34,295 nt of DNA from Candidatus Aquidulcis sp. (GTDB lineage: Bacteria; Chloroflexota; Anaerolineae; UBA4142): contig DYJA01000067.1 in assembly GCA_020723345.1 (NCBI GenBank), positions 1-34,295 on the forward strand, in the 5' to 3' direction. Shown here piece by piece: positions 34,272-34,295 of this stretch. Under the pieces are notes generated by a model, which saw nothing but the letters and a program-made list of their open reading frames with translations, was not told where the DNA came from and searched no databases. Within the stretch, counting starts at the first letter, position 1. Each line of letters begins with the position of its first letter. A program made the position numbers and the translations under genes.

Positions 34272-34295
34272 TGAGTTCGTGGCAGGGACAAACGG

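Overview
The window is about 34.3 kb of GC-rich bacterial chromosome. Several features point to a member of the Chloroflexota, probably Anaerolineae-like: an archaeal-type thiolase/HMG-CoA synthase/DUF35 set beside a class II HMG-CoA reductase, a short Gram-positive-style YidC, a stand-alone rpoC, a VanW-type wall protein, and Uma2 and DUF4058 family genes. This assignment is inference from gene content; no rRNA is present to confirm it. Promoters look like ordinary sigma-70 types, and clear TTGAC-N17-TATAAT examples could be placed. No tRNA, rRNA, CRISPR array or complete insertion sequence was seen.

Layout. 1-1.5 kb: a small DUF6504-like protein, a cysteine-motif DUF6788-like protein and a Uma2-type nuclease. 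1.5-5.2 kb (minus): yvcK, gap and pgk, a central-carbon block. 5.2-10.2 kb (plus): a 500-bp divergent control region and rpoC without rpoB. 10.3-11.7 kb: a repeat-containing lipoprotein. 11.8-17.1 kb (minus): HMG-CoA reductase, a CreD-like membrane protein, HMG-CoA synthase, thiolase and a DUF35 Zn-ribbon/OB protein, which together convert acetyl-CoA to mevalonate. 17.2-18.8 kb: msrQ and msrP for repair of oxidised methionine in exported proteins. 18.8-19.2 kb: a dead DUF4058 fragment and a terminator hairpin. 19.2-27.0 kb (minus): the block rpmH, rnpA, yidD, PQQ-propeller lipoprotein, yidC, jag, PfkB kinase, GNAT, parA, parB, MBL hydrolase. This is the gene neighbourhood typical of a bacterial replication origin, but dnaA and DnaA-box clusters are missing. 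27.1-30.5 kb (plus): lepB, a C45/Ntn hydrolase lipoprotein, an unrecognised protein and an alpha/beta hydrolase. 30.5-33.1 kb (plus): a VanW-domain protein and an AbrB/RelE-type toxin-antitoxin pair. 33.1-34.3 kb (minus): the 3' two-thirds of a GH13 glycosidase, cut off upstream at a stop codon and hairpin.

The most unusual feature is not a gene. Thirteen of the fourteen non-overlapping gaps between consecutive minus-strand genes within the transcription blocks are filled by a small element built from degenerate tandem units, mostly 7 nt (sometimes 8-9 nt). Most of them fold back on themselves as near-perfect inverted repeats. Each element starts at the upstream gene's stop codon and ends near the downstream start. 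The unit sequence differs between loci, but some sequence families recur at separate loci. One 54-bp copy lies in frame inside parB. The elements also create spurious N-terminal extensions of several ORFs, and at parA and rnpA they have taken the place where a Shine-Dalgarno sequence is expected.
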